Assembly (NCBI GenBank): GCA_964369805.1
Contig: CAYJFM010000034.1
Location: forward strand, 1-23,485
Origin: CAYJHC01 sp964369805
GTDB taxonomy: Bacteria > Bacillota > Clostridia > Peptostreptococcales > Anaerovoracaceae
Reading direction: 5' to 3'
Length of the DNA: 23,485 bases
The position numbers were made by a program, and so were the translations under genes. This document shows positions 21,060 through 23,485 of this stretch, in pieces. The notes beneath the pieces are model-generated. The model was not told the origin of the DNA, searched no databases, and saw only the letters and a program-made list of their open reading frames with translations. Each line of letters opens with the position of its first letter. The first letter of the stretch is position 1.

Positions 21060-22654
21060 GCCTGTTCTAAGCCTCTTTGTCTTTCTAGATTTTTTCTGCC
21101 TAGAAACTCAGATGCTTTTAGATGCTTAGAAACTGCAATATTCTCTGTTGCTAAATCTTTAGTAGCAGCAGCTTCGATTTTAACTGAAACATCAATTCGT
21201 TTTCCTGCTGCCTTATCTACAAGAGCTAACATTTCTGGAGAATTTGGTTTGCCAACATAACTACCAATAATCATGGCAATGGTTGAAACTATTACACCAA
21301 CAAGGAAGGAGTGCATTCCAGTAACACCTTCAAGTTCTAAGGCTGTCCATAGGAAGGCAGTTCCTCCACCAAGAACCATTGAAGCAACAGAACCAGTAGC
21401 ATTTGCTTTCTTCCACCAAATAGCACATATATAGCTTGGAAGGAAGGCTGAAGCCATAACTCCAAAGGAGAAGACAACAAGGCCAAACACTCCAGGTGGT
21501 TCAACAATAGCAATTACTATACCAATAACGCCTACAGTTAAAATAGCGACCTTAGACATTATTACAACCTGCTTATCTGTAGCCTTAGGGTTGATTTTTC
21601 TCTTGTACAAGTCAACTGACCATATGGTGCCTACAAGTAGTAGCAGTGCAGCTACGGTACTCATAATAGCAGACATAATAGCAGTAAGAACAATAGCTGC
21701 AACAACACCTGGGAACATCATATTTGCTAGTTCAGGTATAACCATTTCTGGGTCAGCTATATTTGGTAGTAAAACGATTCCACAAAGCCCTAGAATATAT
21801 GGTGTGAAACAGAATAGTTGAGTCCATATTGTTGCGTACACTACCGTTGTTTTGGCAACTTTTGGGCTTCCCATAGCCATGTGCTTATTGACACAGTGAG
21901 GGAGACCCATATAACCAATTAGATAGATAAGGATTGCCCCAATGATAATACCGTAGGCATTTTCGTATTGCAAATCTTTACCCCATACTGAAAGGTATGT
22001 TTCATCAATGCTGCCTAGTTGAGCATTTAGTCCGCCAAGGCCACCAAGTTCTACTAATGAAAGTATTAATATAGTAATAAGTGCACCTATCATAATGAAA
22101 CCTTGAATTACATCAGTCCAAGCAACTGCAAAGTATCCTCCAATGAAGGTATAAAGCATTATTACGGCTACACCAATTATTAGCCCAGCTGCAAAAGGGA
22201 AGTCGAAAAGGCTTTGAAGAGTTTTACCTGCTGATAGAAACTGAGCAAGTACATAGCCTCCAAGACCAAAGATAGCAATAGCGCAAGCAATTACTTTAAC
22301 TGCCGTAGACTCATATCTTTTTTCAAGATATTCAATAGGAGAAATAGAGTCAAGTAATTGGGAAAGCCTACGCATTCTTCTACCGAGAATTGTTACATTA
22401 AATAGACCGCTTCCTGCATCTCCAACCGCATAGAACAATGCGAACCAGCCAACTGCATAAGCTAGAGCCGGTCCTCCCATAAACATGTAACCACTCATAG
22501 CTGTAGTTTGTAGGGTAAGAGCTGTTACAAGTGGCCCCATAGATCTACCACCAAGCATGTAGTCTTCAGATTTTGCAGACTTTTTCTTCCAGAAAAGCCC
22601 CATTCCAATTAATCCTACAAAGTATACAAACAAAACAACAATTTCTATACTCAT
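21056..22654 (-). CDS. Sodium:solute symporter (SSS family, PutP/PanF-like)
   Basis: 532 residues with about 13 membrane segments. SSS-family text includes EDYMLGGRSMGPLVTALTLQTTAMSG at the first helices, SPIEYLEKRYES, LYTFIGGYFAVAWTDVIQGFIM (the family signature), LPHCVNKHMAM and a cytoplasmic tail. It imports a solute with Na+. At the position of the Na+-binding Asp55 of E. coli PutP (ASDMSGW as I recall it) this protein reads TTAMSGY, so a proline transporter is not assured; MGGPALAYAVGW is closer to PanF. The substrate stays open. It starts inside the stop of the small upstream gene (ATGA overlap) and ends inside the start of the 164-residue gene. The last 60 residues are hydrophilic. Confidence 0.9.
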   Translation of the reverse strand: MSIEIVVLFVYFVGLIGMGLFWKKKSAKSEDYMLGGRSMGPLVTALTLQTTAMSGYMFMGGPALAYAVGWFALFYAVGDAGSGLFNVTILGRRMRRLSQLLDSISPIEYLEKRYESTAVKVIACAIAIFGLGGYVLAQFLSAGKTLQSLFDFPFAAGLIIGVAVIMLYTFIGGYFAVAWTDVIQGFIMIGALITILILSLVELGGLGGLNAQLGSIDETYLSVWGKDLQYENAYGIIIGAILIYLIGYMGLPHCVNKHMAMGSPKVAKTTVVYATIWTQLFCFTPYILGLCGIVLLPNIADPEMVIPELANMMFPGVVAAIVLTAIMSAIMSTVAALLLLVGTIWSVDLYKRKINPKATDKQVVIMSKVAILTVGVIGIVIAIVEPPGVFGLVVFSFGVMASAFLPSYICAIWWKKANATGSVASMVLGGGTAFLWTALELEGVTGMHSFLVGVIVSTIAMIIGSYVGKPNSPEMLALVDKAAGKRIDVSVKIEAAATKDLATENIAVSKHLKASEFLGRKNLERQRGLEQA

Positions 22655-22815
22655 TTGGACTCACCCCCTTTTTCAGATTTTGGCTCATACTCACTGTCAT
22701 CGATGAGGGCATCCTGTTTAGCCATCCTGTTGTATACAACAAAGGCTGCTACAGTGAAAATGACAGGCCAACTTAAAATAGCAAAAAAAGTTACTGCCGG
22801 CATTTCGAAAATCAT
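22651..22815 (-). CDS. Small one-TM symporter accessory protein
   Basis: A 54-residue protein starting MIFEMPAVTFFAILSWPV at 22815 on the minus strand. One membrane helix (about residues 8-28) is followed by a charged, acidic tail ending EKGGESK. The excellent binding site AAAGGAGGT stands seven bases before the ATG. The TGA (22653-22651) overlaps the symporter ATG (22654-22652) as ATGA. Small one-helix proteins are known directly upstream of sodium:solute symporters and are annotated as symporter small accessory proteins; position, size and topology all fit. A membrane partner of the symporter is therefore likely. It is easily missed because of its length. Confidence 0.82.
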   Translation of the reverse strand: MIFEMPAVTFFAILSWPVIFTVAAFVVYNRMAKQDALIDDSEYEPKSEKGGESK

Positions 22816-23443
22816 AATTTACCTCCTTTAATTAAAATAATAACTTTCAGCAATAAAAAACAACTATAATTTGAATGTTATTTTGGGGAAATATGAGAGT
22901 ATTACTTTAGGCAGAATAACAAACAAAGTAAGTTCAACTTAGAAAGCTAACCTCCAATGAAGTAAAATAATATGAGAAGTATGAGAGGTTTGCAATAAAC
23001 AAATATCAAAATTATCTTATTATACATATTTGATTTAATAATTCAATAGGAAAGCACTTTAAAAATTGGCTTAAATAATAAAATAGGCAATGTAGTGAAA
23101 AGAAATAATGAATTAGTACTAATTTTTTTTGCACGAATTCACCATGTTTGTGTAAAAAGTGATATTATTGTGATAAAATAACATTTTTTTGCTAAAATCC
23201 TATTGAAATGAAATGCACAAATGGTATAATTAACTATAATCTGTTGAAAGTAGAAGAGCAACAGAAACGTATAAAAAAATATATCTATATTATAATGTGA
23301 ATTCTAATAAGTAATTAAACAATTAAATAATGAAATACCTTATCTTATGCAGGGGTATGAAGTAGAGAAGGAAAAACTTTTATTAAAGGGTTATTTTACT
23401 GTTAAAAGGTGTATTAGAAGAATGAAAGAAAAGGAGCAAATTG
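22816..23443. other. AT-rich intergenic region
   Basis: No gene is seen in these 628 bases on either strand. It must hold the minus-strand promoter of the symporter operon, but I find no confident -10/-35 pair for it. Plus-strand elements are listed separately. A dyad CAAATAT/ATATTTG (23000-23006 and 23026-23032) is present; in sequence this AT-rich it may be chance. Confidence 0.6.
23203..23230 (+). promoter_or_regulatory. Promoter of the last gene
   Basis: TTGAAA (23203-23208), 16 bases, TATAAT (23225-23230) preceded by TGG (extended -10). Transcription would start near 23237, leaving a leader of about 207 bases. At its very start, CTGTTG (23241-23246) pairs with CAACAG (23259-23264), a six-pair hairpin with a 12-base loop, perhaps a 5' stabiliser or part of a regulatory RNA. 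Confidence 0.75.
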
Positions 23444-23485
23444 ATGAAAAAAAGGCGGATTACAGCAATAGTATTAGCAATAACA
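23444..23485 (+). CDS. Start of a secreted or membrane protein, cut by the window end
   Basis: AAAGGAG (23430-23436 region) precedes ATG 23444, and the 14 visible residues, MKKRRITAIVLAIT, look like the start of a signal peptide: a basic n-region followed by a hydrophobic core. Nothing else can be said about its function. Confidence 0.7.
   Translation, partial: MKKRRITAIVLAIT

Noticed and set aside
21056..22654. Naming the symporter as the proline carrier PutP
   Set aside because: The Asp of the PutP sodium/proline site is replaced, and other segments look more like PanF. The substrate cannot be assigned from this sequence.

Overview
The window reads as chromosomal DNA of an AT-rich, Gram-positive anaerobe of the class Clostridia. 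Three things point there: strong AAGGAGG-type ribosome binding sites, T-rich intrinsic terminators, and a glycine/sarcosine/betaine-reductase (Grd) type operon with an in-frame UGA read as selenocysteine. Grd systems belong to amino-acid-fermenting (Stickland) anaerobes. I cannot name the species.

Left part (1-6430). A GNAT acetyltransferase tail and its terminator come first. A near-perfect sigma-54 promoter (552-567) then precedes a four-gene operon: a pyruvoyl-type component B alpha/beta proprotein, a component B selenoprotein (Sec347, with a SECIS-like hairpin), GrdX, and an NhaC-family transporter. A hairpin separates this operon from a short sigma-54 activator that has no sensor domain and probably drives the promoter. 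The operon looks like a complete substrate-specific component B module with its own transporter and regulator. The shared proteins A (GrdA) and C (GrdC/GrdD) are not here. Several active-site motifs differ from the GrdE/GrdB sequences as I remember them, so the substrate is open.

Middle part (6440-12002). An untranslated stretch with palindromes and an orphan terminator is followed by a second GNAT protein and a lipoprotein that probably carries a Cache-like sensor fold. Next comes a textbook riboflavin operon: consensus promoter, FMN riboswitch, two tandem terminators, then ribD-ribE-ribBA-ribH and a terminator.

Right-middle part (12003-19370). A MATE exporter of MepA type sits behind its own promoter and a structured leader ending in a terminator. 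The arrangement fits a guanidine-IV (mepA) riboswitch, but I could not verify that. Then follow a membrane phosphodiesterase (two periplasmic solute-binding domains, degenerate GGDEF, intact EAL) and, convergent to it, a membrane diguanylate cyclase (intact GGDEF, RxxD inhibitory site). They share a bidirectional terminator. A flavin-reductase-like protein follows.

Right part (19371-23485). On the minus strand lie a PhnA/YjdM zinc-ribbon protein, a DUF4405-type membrane cytochrome candidate, and a translationally coupled operon. That operon encodes a 54-residue one-TM accessory protein, a sodium:solute symporter and a 164-residue unknown protein, joined by two successive ATGA overlaps. The last 630 bases are AT-rich and non-coding, carry one good promoter, and lead into a secreted-protein gene cut by the window end.
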